From Brasenia schreberi (Eukaryota; Streptophyta; Magnoliopsida; Nymphaeales; Cabombaceae): DNA of 64,000 bases. Under the pieces are notes generated by a model that saw nothing but the letters and a program-made list of their open reading frames with translations, had not been told where the DNA came from and did no database searches. The DNA is taken from positions 15,752,001 to 15,816,000 of the forward strand of contig JAYKKT010000073.1 in assembly GCA_036023115.1 (NCBI GenBank), in the 5' to 3' direction. The position numbers and the translations under genes are program-made. Shown in pieces: positions 23,267-38,395 of this stretch (positions are counted from its first letter, which is position 1; each line of letters begins with the position of its first letter).

Positions 23267-23442
23267 CCCTTCTGGACAGTTCAAGTCGCCTTCATGACGT
23301 CGTGCCCCTTTCTCTGCTAATTATGTAGGAAAATGCACATAAGTTATGCATCTTGTGTCATTTTGATGTGTCATGATGACAGTTTGAATGGCTTTGGTCC
23401 ATGGCCATTCAACCGTTGTTAGTATCGTCGAGGGAGCAGAAC

Positions 23443-23547
23443 GAGCAATAGCTCACCTGGACAGGGGGTGGGCGTACAAGTTGAAGGCCATGAATTCAAT
23501 ACCGAGGGCATGTATCTTGCTTCAGCACCAAAAAGCAAATAAAAACA
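23443..23547 (+). mobile_element. tRNA-derived SINE (family B)
   Basis: An A-box-like 'tagctcacctggacaggg' and a B-box-like 'gaattcaatacc' are separated as in a tRNA promoter. A short unique part and an A-rich tail follow. The shared sequence 'acaagttgaaggyca' also occurs in the copies at 33331-33437 and about 56195-56279. Confidence 0.6.
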
Positions 23548-23815
23548 AGAGAATCTAGATATTGATTAGTACCATGGTGCATTGTATTTAAAAAGTGTGG
23601 AAAGCTATTGAAGGGGACAGAATGAGTATGGTTCATGAATGCATTAATAATATACGCATTATAATGATTGAGATACTTTGGGGGAACTAAGCTTGTGGTC
23701 CTCTTCTCTCTAAGAGAGAAATTATTTTGTTGGTCTTCATATAACCTAGACAATAGATGTACCAATCATCATGATTCCCATAACATTTGATAGCTCCTCT
23801 CTCCCTTCCTCCCCC

Positions 23816-23816
<1 letters not shown>

Positions 23817-23853
<37 letters not shown>

Positions 23854-23863
23854 GCACGCACAC
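23817..23863. repeat. Compound microsatellite (CT)n(CA)n
   Basis: (CT)8 directly followed by (CA)n with a few 'cg' interruptions. Confidence 0.9.
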
Positions 23864-24864
23864 ATTTTTATTTGCAAAACAACAACAATATTGAGTGGTG
23901 AGGTTCTTCCCTACGAGTCACAAACCTCACCAAGACTTGGTGCAACAATCTTTATAGTGGGTGCTCTTAGACTCAAAACTCGAATTAGTAGTTCGAGGAG
24001 TTGGATCAATCTGACTCAAGACTTCAACGATTGAGCTGTCGGCCGGAGTCTTACACCGGAGTGTCGGTATGTGAATTCGAACCCGAAATGTTGATCTAGA
24101 TGCTAAAGGCTCTTTATCTGCAATATAGCATTAATAACCCACTTACATAGAAACATTTACCATGGCGTCGCACCTTTCTTAGACACTTTATCCTCTATAT
24201 CCATATTTCTCCCGTGCTGGATTCTACAATAACTAGTCTTTTCTCGTATTAAATGAAGGCAGCGGTTATATAGATTCTTTGTTTTCATAAGGTTTGATCT
24301 TGTGTCATGCTCTCGTGTTTGATTCTGATACATTCTAATATTTTGTTATTAAAATACTTTAAAAACACTTATTGATTATTAATTTATTAACTCATGCGTA
24401 GTCATGTCCTTGCACGCATGATTAACAAAAATTATCGTGACTCGCGCCCCTTTTCACACCCATGTGACATAGGTTGTAGGGCCATTAAATACTCATAATA
24501 CTTCCACCATGGGGTCATTGTTACAGGCCCACCAGCCAAGGTTCTTTCCACTAGCACCACGGCTTTTGGCTGGTATGCACATTATGAGCGTTTCCAGTTC
24601 TTTTGTGTGGCATATTGATTAATATGTGCATCGATGTCAACCTAAATAATTGGTGCATAAAATTTAGAAAAATAAATATCATAATCTACATGCATAATAT
24701 GACGTGTAAAAGCAATCATCTCAAACCAAATATGCTTCTTATATTTATATATTTATATATAGAGAAAGGAAAAAAGAAAGTGGGAGTTGGTACACAACGT
24801 CTCATATTAGACATTGATATGGTCATCATTACCTTTTGTGTGATCAATAGAGTTTTCTCATATA

Positions 24865-24900
<36 letters not shown>

Positions 24901-27560
24901 TTGATTGTTTTTTACGTAAAACTACTTACTCTTATTCAACTATTGCTTTTTGAAATGTCTTTGGTACTTTTCAAAAATCTTTAAAACTTTTGTCACTAGC
25001 GGAGAATGAGTATGATGAATACGAATGGGTTTATATGTGTGTGCAAACATATTCATGTGGGATGTGACTAAAGGTTTTACCAACAACTACGGAACCAATC
25101 AATCAATTCGATATGGTGCAATCAATATGCCAAATGCATCATATTGTTCTCTGGCCATTCCCTTGGCATATGCCAGGTTTCAATTCATTGTGCAACTTGC
25201 AAGCACTTCACATGGGCAGTGGGGTTGTTCACATGAAAGACAGCAGTCCCCACACGTGCACCACCTCATTCCCTTTTGGTCTCCTCCATCCACGGGTCCC
25301 ACTCGTATGCAATCCAAATCCACTTGGGGAAAACCAATAATTTGAAGAATGAGTTCAATTATACGTCTTCTCGGCTTTTGGTCCACGGTCAAAACCAAAA
25401 TGCTGGTTGGATATGGGTGTTGGGTTGGACAGTTCGTTGGATCGGGTTCTTTTATGGTGGGTTTGGTCCCAACTCTTGATCAACAACCAGTGTCACATTT
25501 AACATAACCATATCTCAGCTGTCGACACCCACAACCTCATGACGGATCTGAATGGATCATATATGGCTCTAGCGATTCAGACTTCAAGGAAATCCAATTT
25601 CAAGGTGGATATGAAAGGCCAAACGTAACTGGATTTCTAAATGAACACACTAAGTCTTACCTTAACACCGAGTAAGGTTGTCTTTGAAGTAATAATGTAC
25701 CATTTCCAGTATCTTCAAGGGGGTGTTTGATTCAGCAGCTCACCCCAGAGCCCGTAATAGGCTTCATAATTAGGTAAAAAGTGAGGTCGTACAACTTCCT
25801 GTTTTATATGATGGAAACTGGAATTGTAGTTCCAACTCCATAGTCCTAAGCCTTGTAATCAAAACCCCTAAGACTAGTGATCTACATTGAGTTGAGGTGG
25901 GGATCATCCTACCTTAGCTAGTCTAATAAGCTATTCGCTCCATCCTATGTTAACATTCTTGATCCACCATTGTTCTTTGATCTCTTTAAAGTGTTAATTG
26001 ATATAGATATCATCTATCCAAAGAGATATATATCCAAATACGTAAAATCTAAAGCGTTCATCGATACAGATATTACAAATCCAAAAGATATACGAAAATA
26101 AGTAAAGCCTGAATCCGAATCTGACTAGCATTAACAGTTTAGCTCAATAGATTCATATTTCCGGGCATTTAGAACAGGCATAAAAGAGGGACATGATTGG
26201 CTCCCATGAAATTCATGGAAGCTACACAAATCTCAGAAATAAATAAATAATAATAATAACACTAATAATAAATTATGATGGCCAATGATTTTCGCTTTTG
26301 ACCTTTTCCGTGTCCCTACGGATTCGATCTTGCGAGTCGCACGTGCGTCGAGGGCAACCACACGGGCGATGAGCTGTCCTGAGCTGTGCATCACATAGAG
26401 CGTAGACTTCGTCATGACGTAATGAGCCCCTCAAGGCTCCCCAAATTAGCCCTTAATACAGGGACTGCGCCCTTCATTCTTGAGGGTAATATAGGCATTA
26501 AAAGATCCACGTGAAGTGGGGCCCGGATTCAAATGACAAAGCGAGTCTACGTCGTCGATGACGTGGACACGCGAATATAACGAGCCAATCAAATGCGGGA
26601 CCCACTCAAATCTTTCCACCAGGAACTTGCCGGCAAAACACTCATAAAAGTGATGTGAAGTTTGATGGAAACGCACCTAGTAAAGAACATATATTACATA
26701 AGTGCCATCCTAAAAATAATCCATATCTTTATCTGAATTATTTCCCGTAAATTTAAAAAGTTAATTGGATAAAATTCACCCTTTTTTTTGTTCTTTTTTT
26801 AAGAGAGAAGAAGTCTCCACCTCTAGTGAGCATTTTACCCTCTCGTACTTGGCTTTGGAGCTTACAGAAATGAATGAATATTGGGTTAGGCATGGGACTG
26901 CAACCAAAATCTCTAATTCAATCTTTTACGATAGATTTTAGAACTTGATGTTAATCCAACCTCCTAAATTAGAGAAAATACCATATTCTACTAATCAATT
27001 TTTTACCATGAATTTTAAAACTTAATGTTAATACAACCTCCTAAATTGGAGAAAATACCGCATTTTAATCCAATCTACCTACACACTGGTATTTCACTTG
27101 ATATACATATATACCTGTATATATATACAAACACATATATGTTCATATATATATACATGCACAAAAACCTAGTAGCAATGCTAGGGCACTCTCAAAGTAT
27201 CAAGCCCAATAAAAAAATAGTTTTTTACTTTCAAAGTACAAAAGTACATTGCTTTTTATTATTGATGGGCTCAATCAAACCGTTGGAAATTTGGGAGCAG
27301 GTATTCTTGAAGCATTTTAGCGTTCTTTTTTATATATACATCAAGGGAGAGAGTAAGAATTGATGGACTCTCATTTATGTTAAACCATGTTAATTTAGAT
27401 TATCGTATTAAGAATATAAATGTTTTAAATAAAAAGTAAAAGATGAAAAAGTACACAATGTACTTTGTATTTTGTTACGGTTTTTTTAAGAACTTTCAAC
27501 TTTTACTTTATTATCCATTTCTTCATTGTAATGGCCACATGAATAGTCTAGCATGGATGT
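23864..27560. other. Intergenic region without recognisable gene
   Basis: AT-rich sequence with short low-complexity patches. A (TA)n(TATG)n tract lies at about 24859-24901. No open frame here shows protein family motifs. Confidence 0.5.
24859..24901. repeat. Microsatellite (TA)n(TATG)n
   Basis: Seven TA units followed by about seven 'tatg' units. Confidence 0.9.
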
Positions 27561-27720
27561 GGGCATATCAACTTTCATTATATATATATATAAAGAGAGA
27601 AAGAGGGGGAGAGAGAGAAGCATAACTTCAGTTGAGAGAAGTTGGTGATCTTCACAGTCCCGTCCAAACAGGCCTGGAGTAAAATAGTTGGCTTCTTTCC
27701 TACATATAATTGTAGCCATA

Positions 27721-27721
27721 T

Positions 27722-27798
<77 letters not shown>

Positions 27799-27823
27799 GT
27801 GTGTGTGTGTGTGTGTGTGTGCA
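27721..27823. repeat. Compound microsatellite (TC)n(TA)n(TG)n
   Basis: (TC)n at 27721-27744, (TA)n at 27744-27796 and (TG)n at 27798-27820. Three abutting dinucleotide runs give about 100 bp of alternating purine-pyrimidine and polypurine sequence. Confidence 0.92.
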
Positions 27824-28212
27824 TTTGTGAGCGTGCACGCGCGTTAGTCACTGGAACGCCATTATGAGAGGATCACGTGGTTTCATGGTGTAAAGATGTA
27901 CTTGTATATATTTGAAAAACAATTACCTCGTCTAGTTGATGTCGAGGCACAACTTGGATATCATCTGGAATCCCAAACAGACACCGTTTAAAGAAAGCCC
28001 ACTTGGCCAGCCTGAGATTGTTCCTTTTGTTTCTGCCTGCTCGACATGCACTTAATGAATGGGGTCGAACTCGAACCCAATTCGGATCTTATGATTGGAT
28101 CTACCATTCCATTAGATTTCATGGCTCTAACGTGCCTCACATTCGGAGTATATGTTGTGAAAAATATACAAAAGAAGCATTGATCTTTTAATAGAAAAAA
28201 TAATTTATTTGC

Positions 28213-28339
28213 GCACTCAGAGCATTAACTCATTTGTCATGGTTTGACTCACAGCGACACAGGTGGTGAGTTCAATTCCCAGGGCATGCAGGTATGTTTG
28301 TGTTAGACTTCAGTCTCCCATTGTGACAGAAAAAAAAAG
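28213..28339 (+). mobile_element. tRNA-derived SINE (family A), degenerate
   Basis: Starts 'gcactcagagcattaactc', has a B-box-like 'gagttcaattccc', continues 'tgttagacttcagtctccca' and ends in an A-rich tail. It aligns along its length with the better copy at 58112-58242. Confidence 0.65.
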
Positions 28340-30085
28340 AATTGTTTTACCAGGGCCTTTCTACTATAACAACTCGAACTCGGGCCGTGGAGATCATCAC
28401 AACCAAAGGTGCCTTCGGCTCGACCAGTTGAACGGGACCCAAACCCTCTTAGGAACCAGAAACTAGAATCTAATGACTCCCACTGTTTGATTCCACTTCC
28501 AAATATTGTAGAATCGAGCCAAACCAGGAAAGTAACTAGCGTTTCTTGAACCGACGGTTACCATATGGATCCATGTCTAGTCATCCAATCATATCCATGT
28601 ATCCTATGCAGGCCGAACCCTAGCATTTGCATGTTAGGGATGACGATTTCGTGTTTTGGGTTGTGCTTGTGTCCTCTCATGCCTTTGTGTCATAAACTGT
28701 ATCCAATGATGAAACCAAATAGTCTTCATGTCAATCACCTCACCATGAGCATGACTCGGTTGCTTTTGTGTCAACACAAAACCCACAAGACTCACTATAC
28801 AAAATTTCTCGGCTGTTTGGCATTAGTGCAATCTAAAAAAAGTGAAATATAGGCTCCCAAAAAGGCATTTTGTACTCCAAAGGAGAATATCTTACATTTA
28901 GTCACTTAAAGTGTATGCATTCAACAAAAATGTCCAGCACCGACCGTCATATTTTCTTATGATATGTCAGTGTTGACATCAATTTGACGTGATTCTTTTT
29001 CTACTTTGGTTCGAGTAGACACGAAGACAACTTGAAACACATATACATGTCGAATCGTGTCCTTATCGATTCTTCAAACCGCGTGTCTTCTTTCCAAACG
29101 CTAGTTGGGGTTAAGAAAGCCCTACGTATAGGGGTAATTTGGTAACTTACTGAGTGGTGCGAAAATCGCGAGTGGTGAACCACTCAAATGATTAGAGCAA
29201 GCAAGTGTCGGTGGATAGGGCTACAAGGCGACAAGCGAACCGTTCGATGTTGACAGCAGGGACGGTCGAGATCAGGAGTTGATGGCCCACGGATCTCAAG
29301 CTGGTCTTCCTGCGCTTATAGCCGATGCCCCACGTGACCGCCACGCTACCTGCCGGGTCCGGGTCCCACAGCCCCACGTTCACTTGAGGGTCCCATCCAG
29401 TCGACCCCTCTAGCCGGCTCAACAAGCCAAACTCGTTCACGTCCGATCCAAGCTGCTCACACCAGCTCGTAAAAAAAAAACTCGAATCTGACTTGATCTT
29501 TTCAAGTTCAACCAGAGTGTTCAACCTTACTGGGACTGAGCAGCTCGCAACTCTAATAGAGTTTCAAGTAAGCATATAAAGCCTATTATATTTTAAAAGG
29601 TTTATGAATTGAGTCAACCCACATTTATTTTTAGTCGGTTTACGAAGCTTACTGGAGCTGGATCAAGTTCACTAAGCTCAAGATCAATCTCAAGGCAAGC
29701 TTAATTAATTGTTCCACGAGAACCCAAATGAACCTACTAAGAGGAGCTCAAGTTGCTTGAACACAACTGGAGCTTGAGCTCTGACTCTAAAGATCGAAGC
29801 TCGTTCAAGCTCATGCTTAGCACTTTTTTACCACGTTGAGTCGAGCCCACTTGTCTTCGAGCATGACTCAGCTCGATCGTACCCTTATTTTCGCCGAGTC
29901 TTTGTTCCCAAGTAGCTCGCAGTTATTTAATTAATTCAGCCGAGCTACATGTGAAGTCGAGAGCGGAGCCGAAGCCAGCCGAGAGCCGATTAGTAGATGA
30001 TTAGGGGCCAGATGTTGTGGCTAAAGCTGACGTTTTCACCTCTGACAAGTGCAACACTCTCCACGAGCGCACATGATTGAACGCC
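28340..30085. other. Intergenic region upstream of the HD-Zip gene
   Basis: No gene is supported. From about 29530 to 29900 the sequence is rich in degenerate 'gctcgagctc'-like words, without clear repeat borders. Confidence 0.4.
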
Positions 30086-30093
30086 TATAAATA
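30086..30093 (+). promoter_or_regulatory. TATA box of the HD-Zip gene
   Basis: 'tataaata' lies 177 bp upstream of the start codon (distance from its last base), in a GC-richer context typical of a plant core promoter. Transcription would be expected to start about 30 bp downstream, near 30120. Confidence 0.6.
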
Positions 30094-30269
30094 CCCTCTT
30101 TGAAGCAAATTTATCTTCGTTATCTTCCCTTTCGTCAACAACAAGAAGAGAATTTGGTGTGGAGGGAGCGAGAGAGTAGTAAGGAGCAAGCCAGTTGCAG
30201 AAGAATTGGAGTTTTTACTATTATTACTTTCCTTGTCGGCGGATTCAGCGACCCTAAAGGAGGAGATAT

Positions 30270-32311
<2,042 letters not shown>

Positions 32312-33330
32312 TAGAAAAGAGGGTGGAGAGTGTTTTCACCAGTGGATCCTGCCTTGGCTTTCTCCGGCTGTTTGGTTACCATAAGCGTGTAACCATATGC
32401 ACCTTAGAACACGTTCGGCTAAATCTTGGCCTTTTAATTTTCTCAAATGAACAACGTAGCCGGATTCTTTCGTTATAATTGTAAACAAACAAAGAGCTTG
32501 AACTCTAAATCTAATTTTACTAAATTCGCAGAACTAATCAAGAGGGTGCTTGCTTAGGCATATGTTCACCACAACGCTGGTTTTATTCAGGTCATGTTGG
32601 GGATACTTATACCCGTGAAGAAACCAGTAGAATGTTGGCATTAGATCTCAAAAAAACAAAGTTCAAGTCAAATGCCATTTTTTTCGGGAGAGGCCAAAAC
32701 CAGGTACAAAAGCTCCTACTATCGAGCTCATGACCACCAACTTGAAAGCTGAGCCCCCTAGTCAGGTGAGTTATCAGTCCGACTGCCATTCGGATGCCTT
32801 GATATCAGTATGTATGTATAGAAGCACGCGTATTCGACTTTCCTTTTACAAGCAACTATGAGCTAGCCGAATATCATATATCTAAGTTAGGAAGCCAAAT
32901 TAGCCAAGACAGAGGGCAGTAGGGGTTCAAATTAAGCCGAATGTCCGTGATGGGAACTAGACAGCGAGTTGGGAAATTTTGAAACTTAGCTTGCTAGGTA
33001 CGTTAGAGTAATTATTTAACGAACGTTCTCAAGTATGATTTTACCATGTACAAGTGCTCAAAAATGAGTCAGGCCAACACTATAGTGCGCTTTCCAGGAT
33101 TGATCCATCCTGAAACTATGGTCTTTTGCAAAAAGTTTAACCAGGCACAGTTTCACCGGTTGAGGGGAATCAACTATAATGCCTGAGGTCACGAGTTCGA
33201 TACCTTGAATCTGCCACTGGCAGGGTATTGACTAGTGAAGGTTTACCGTAAAAATAGAGCTCAGCTTGGAAACCACATAAAGGGTGCCTTGTTTTGTACA
33301 ACTAGGATTCAAAATGGACAAACAAGAAAT
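32312..33330. other. HD-Zip 3' region and intergenic sequence
   Basis: The first few hundred bases are presumably 3' UTR. Beyond that I see no gene. A B-box-like 'gagttcgatacc' near 33193 may be another SINE relic. Confidence 0.4.
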
Positions 33331-33437
33331 GAGTATTAGCTCACCTGGCTAGTGGGTTGGCTCACAAGTTGAAGGTCATAAGTTTGATACCTAGCGCATG
33401 CATGGGTTGAGGCCAATGTACCCCCCCAAAAAAAAAC
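33331..33437 (+). mobile_element. tRNA-derived SINE (family B)
   Basis: 'tattagctcacctggctagt' (A box), 'acaagttgaaggtcataag', 'tttgatacctagcgcatgca' (B-box region) and a C-then-A-rich tail. It aligns with 23443-23547. Confidence 0.6.
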
Positions 33438-35337
33438 CTTCATGAAGTGAAAACCAGAAACGGAATGACAGTTATCAGAATAAGAAGTAGATACAATAGG
33501 CAACACACAAGCCTCTTAGGAAAGGAAACACCCTTTTTGGTACAGTTCATCATCATCGAACCCGTCAGACTGCATGCAGGCATGTAATGGAGCCAAACAA
33601 ACCAAATAGAGGCTAAACTCGCCTGGTTGCTAATTAATCGTGCTTTGATGTTTTTCTTTACATGTATGTACATATGTTCATTTATTATAAAGACTTTCTA
33701 GGTTGAGGGAGTTCGTCTCTTGCCATAAGGCCAAAGGAGAAGACTTTATGGGGACAGGATATGGTTGAGATTAAAATTTACAAAGCAAAAGTGGTCATAT
33801 GAATAGTATTTACACACGTACCTTTTACTTCATAAATTTAAATCTTAACTATACCATTTAAAATTTTAAAAATAAAAGTGTTCATGTGAATAAAGTGTAC
33901 TTAAAGACATACTTTTTACTTCATAAATTCAAATCTCAAGATCAGTTGAGATTTGTTTGGATCACTCTTAGCATATACCAATTTCTCTAGTATCGCAAAA
34001 GAATTTATAATGATGACACAGATAATGTGAAAATAACAACTCGGTTGATTTTATTTTGCTAGCAATGTCAAAAATAATGTGTTCCTAGTTCCCATTTATG
34101 ATAGAATTAAGCCGACTTCCAGAAGTTGCAATATAAATAGAATGTGTATGTTCAAAATAGCTGTGATATCTCTAACGGGAGCTCAAAAATGAAGGGATCT
34201 CATATGAATTCTACAGCAAGGGTTTCTTTCAGAAACATCGCACAGAGAACAGTAGGCATCTTTTAATAATTTAAGTTTATCAGATGCAAGATAGGGGTGG
34301 GAACCGGGAACTGGACCAAGCTGTTCGTGGTCTCACTCATGATAACTGAAGGTGGCGTTAAGCCATCCAGGCTGAAAACAAGAATATGTTTTTCAGTTTG
34401 ATTCAGCTCATAAGCTCATTTAGAAGTATATGGTGTACGTATGTGTGTCTGCAGTGGGTGTTTGCATGCGTCTGCATGTGTATGTGCACACACACGTTAG
34501 AAAACCATGTTAATTCATTGGATGGATTTCCAAGCAGCCAAACGGTCAAATTATCACTTTTACAGAGGAAGTGTATAATAACAAATAGGCTTCAATTAAA
34601 AAGCACCCATTCTTTAGTTGGAGAACAAGGCCGTGAAGAGCCCTGTTAAGTTTGTTGGGCTCGTTTGACAGCTCTTATTAACAGTTTTATCGAGTGAGGA
34701 ACATGGATCGTCCATGCTTAAATGGATGAGGAGCTTGTGACGTGGAACAGACCTCTCTCCCCCACCCCCTTCTAATAGCAGAAATCAATTACAAGAACTA
34801 ATACAATTTGATCACAAGAAACCAAGAATTTGCAATCCCATGTTAGATATGTCAAGGATCATGAATTCCTTTACTCATACAAGAAATGTTTTAGCAAAAG
34901 GTAACTCCAAGTGATTGCTCCATGGATCCTGTATCTATATATTCCTGTTTTATGTAATTATATAAAGCACGGTGGAGTTTGGTATCTACCTTAAGAAGCC
35001 AATCATGTGCTTGTAGTGCTTTGCAGATCCTAGAATCTATTTCATACAGGCACTTCACATTAGTCAAAGAAAAAAAGAAGAAGAGCAAAGAGAATAACCT
35101 GAACTATCCAAATGTGTAACTTCCTTTTGTCCATCCATGAGACTGACACAAGAGAGAAAGGGGTAGCCATCTAGTGGTATTACAAGAGTTCGGCAACACG
35201 TGTAATCTCTCTCTCTCTCTCTCAAAAGCAAAGGCTGCAGTGGGTGAGCCATCTCTATTTCTCCAAGATGTACATTCAAACAGTATTTGTGGTGTCTGCA
35301 AGGGCACGGAGGATGCATCCTGAACTTGCTTTCTCAG

Positions 35338-37580
35338 TCAACTTCTCATGTATTCGTAGGCATTGATGACAGGTTGGTCAGTCTCCAGTAGCCCAGCCTC
35401 TGTATAAATACCTGCAGATCAACTATAATAAGTTGATCAAGTATCCGGAACACAAAAAAGACATAACAGACTTAACGGAAGGGAAAACAAGAAAGACCTT
35501 TCGCTTCTTCTTTTTGATAGATTGATATCAATTAGTACTGAAGGATGCAAAGATCACTAACCCAATTTAATGTGAATGAATAAGTTGAATAGAGTTCAAA
35601 GCAACATCATGTTGATTCTCACAGCAGTAGCTGCTGCGAAGTATTAGGTTACCTTATGAACCAGATCTTATAGTCGTGTTCAAGCAATGAAGGCGATGTT
35701 AAATGACACCAAGGTGGATTTGAAACAGTGAAATAATGTTAGTGATAAACCACATCAACAATAACAGGAAACATATGGCATCTATAGAAACTATGAGACT
35801 TGGGATTTGCCAACCAGTAGTTAAGGTTAATTTTGTCTTTTCAAAATCAAACATAGGCCTTCAATTTACAATAACTATGAAGGATTATCTCTACATGAAC
35901 ATGCTCATTAAACCAAGCTCTGGCCAGAAATGTTTGAAAGAAGTAAACAACATCCAGATAAATTTGGCAGTGATGCACTCACTCCATATGGATGATGTCC
36001 TAAAGAGGTAGCATGCCAAGAGTAATCAGCATCTTCATAATGAGGGCTACTCTAAGTTTATCTACAAAAACAAAGTTGCGCAGAACCCAGATTCCAAATG
36101 CACACAAAGCATCTAGCATAAAGTAAGCAAGCAGAAGAGAACCTACTTTGTTTATTATAGATGCCTGTAGCCATTGGACATTTGAGTTACTGATTTCCAT
36201 TGACTACAGCAAACTGTTCAGAGTCTTCTATCACTAAAAAGGATTTAGAAATCTTAAATGATTCCCAGAAACCTGCCCTTAAGCCATGTTGCTCAACCCT
36301 GTGTAAGTTTTACTGATCCCCACAACATTTGGATCTCTAATCTCATAATCAAATACTAAACCCCATCTTCAACCATTTTTGATCTCTAATGAAGTGTCTA
36401 TTTACCAAAGCATCTACATAACATTCTTAACCCTTATAGGAAATTTCAAGAAACCATAAAATGGATATCATTTCCCCAAATGGGTAATCGTAATAAGGTC
36501 ACAAACATCATCTAGAGGAAAAAAAGAAAACATTTACCTCATTAGGATATCATAGTACTCTGGATCTAAAGAGGAGAACAACACATCAACATTTTTGATG
36601 GCCATCACTGCACGATGCACCACAATCCAATTGGCAGACTGCCACACACCGTGCAGCAATACATATCTGAGAATACAACGAAGTAGAAGACCAATTAACA
36701 AAAAAATGAAATCCAAAGCATCAACTCATTAAGAGAAATTATAAATGCAACAAGGAATTCAGAATTATCTGACTCGTTCAGTGATCCCAAACAGAGCATG
36801 ACTGTCATGCAACTATAGATCGCCAAGCACGGCCACTGAGAGCAGCATCATGCTTTTGATGGAGTATCCCGACATCCATAATCTAAATATAGACACTCAA
36901 ATTTCTTTTCAGAACCATCAAATAGAACAAAATGCATCATCAAGAAACCCTCCTAAGGCAGAAGAAACACGGCTTTGAAGACAGGAGGACGAGAACTAAA
37001 CTTAACACACTCGAACGACCCAATCCGCCACACTACAAAGAGATATATTAAGGAAATGCCTTTCCTTGTCCAAAAGACCCTAAACCACTTGAAATTACCA
37101 ACACCCACAAGTTATCCACAGCAATTTACTCCATAAAGAAAAGAAGCACAACTCATCAACTAACCTTGCATCGTTGGTCCATGGTTTTCGGCAGGGATCC
37201 TTCCACAGCCGTCTTCAGTGCATCCACGGGATTCGATCTAATGTTTCATTCGAAATCAGAATTGGTTGCAGAGGAGATGGACAGACATGCATCAGGAATT
37301 TTCTTCTTCGAAACAAAGGCAAGAAATCGCAGGGAGGAAACAAGAGAATGGGCAATCGCAATTTGAGCAAGCGTTCAATCCGACGAGACTTGTTTTCGAT
37401 TCTGGTGATAATTGCTTCCGCCTTTTCTGATTCCGTGAACCCTGGCTCTCTCTCTCTCTCTGCCCGTCTGCCGTGCCGGGTACTTGGCTGTTTTGGTGCC
37501 ACTCCCCGCGTTTTTGCTTCCCTTTTTGACGAAACAATGGCGGGTCCGAACGTGGTTGGAATGTTACGGGTCTAGACATA
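35338..37580 (-). CDS. Putative multi-exon gene of unknown function
   Basis: I do not recognise this gene. Evidence is limited to exon-like blocks on the minus strand. One, at 36538-36666, lies between a consensus acceptor and donor and reads YVLLHGVWQSANWIVV then HRAVMAIKNVDVLFSSLDP. A terminal block at 35338-35411 reads IYTEAGLLETDQPVINAYEY and ends MRS-stop. A likely first exon ends at a 'gttagt' donor after 37165 and is preceded by a CT-rich leader (37440-37580). Intermediate exons are not resolved and I found no start codon in phase. It may instead be a non-coding or decayed transcript. The divergent layout with the AATF gene suggests a shared promoter region. Confidence 0.3.
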
Positions 37581-38395
37581 GACCCACATCCGATCCAAAT
37601 GCCTGAGCAGTCGGTTTGGATCGTGAGAGAGGGAGAAGGCTTGAAGGAGAGGTGAAGTCGAACGCGCGGAAGCCTTCTCTGTCGAGTGTGTGGTGGCCAG
37701 GAAGCGAAAGGAACCCCGAGTTTTCTTCGGTTTCTCGTCAGGTATGGACTTCGTTAATTTCCGTTTCATTTTCGAGGGAAAACGCCGGCGACCGAACACG
37801 GTCCCGAACAAAAGAGTGTAGAGGGGTGAGATACGGACCCATTGAATCCTTTCCTGAACGTCCCGGAGCTTTCAATCACCAGCAAATCGGAGATATTCGG
37901 CAACCCAAAAAGGGCTTCCTCTTCTTCTCCCGTTTCTTCCGATTTCCGTCCCCAGCCGTACCTCGAAAGTGTAGGGGGATAGCTCAGACTCAACTAAGGT
38001 TCCTGTGTTAGCTCCGTCGGAGAATAGTAGCATTGCCGCCTCCGGAACCCTGTTAAAGAGGGGCTCGACTTTGGAAGCTCGTGAAATCAACCTCGTTCAC
38101 CAAACTATCGAGTGTATGAGAATCTAGAGGTTGAGGCAATGTCGCCGCCGGAACATTGCTATGTTCTTGAATGGTATTTTTTCTCTGATATTGGCAGGTT
38201 ATCTACAAGCCAACAGTTGTCATCTGACAACTAAACCACGACTCACAAGATCTGTGGAAAACCGGGACTTCATATGGTGTCTATCACTTGATGCCTTATT
38301 TTTCATTCCCAACAAAGTTTGCGACACAGTTGCTGTCTTTTCTATTAAAAGTTATGCATTTTTGTTTTCTTAATGGTTAGACCTTGAAGCAAGAA
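37200..38395. promoter_or_regulatory. Possible bidirectional promoter and leaders upstream of AATF
   Basis: About 1.2 kb, GC-richer than its surroundings, with CT tracts (37444-37461). It lies between the putative minus-strand gene and the AATF start. Several overlapping frames occur on both strands, but none shows a protein family motif. An additional 5' exon of AATF could lie here. Confidence 0.35.

Noticed and set aside
27486..27851. Open frames on both strands made of YIYIYI/HTHTHT repeats (also at 31524-32022 and 58699-59008)
   Set aside because: They are translations of dinucleotide microsatellites, open in several frames at once, and carry no protein signal.
29192..29524. A 110-codon minus-strand frame in intergenic DNA
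   Set aside because: No motif, no splice context and no relatives that I recognise; probably chance in GC-richer sequence.
37166..38011. Several overlapping frames of 60-133 codons on both strands upstream of AATF
   Set aside because: They arise from GC- and CT-rich leader/promoter sequence, conflict with one another and show no domain.
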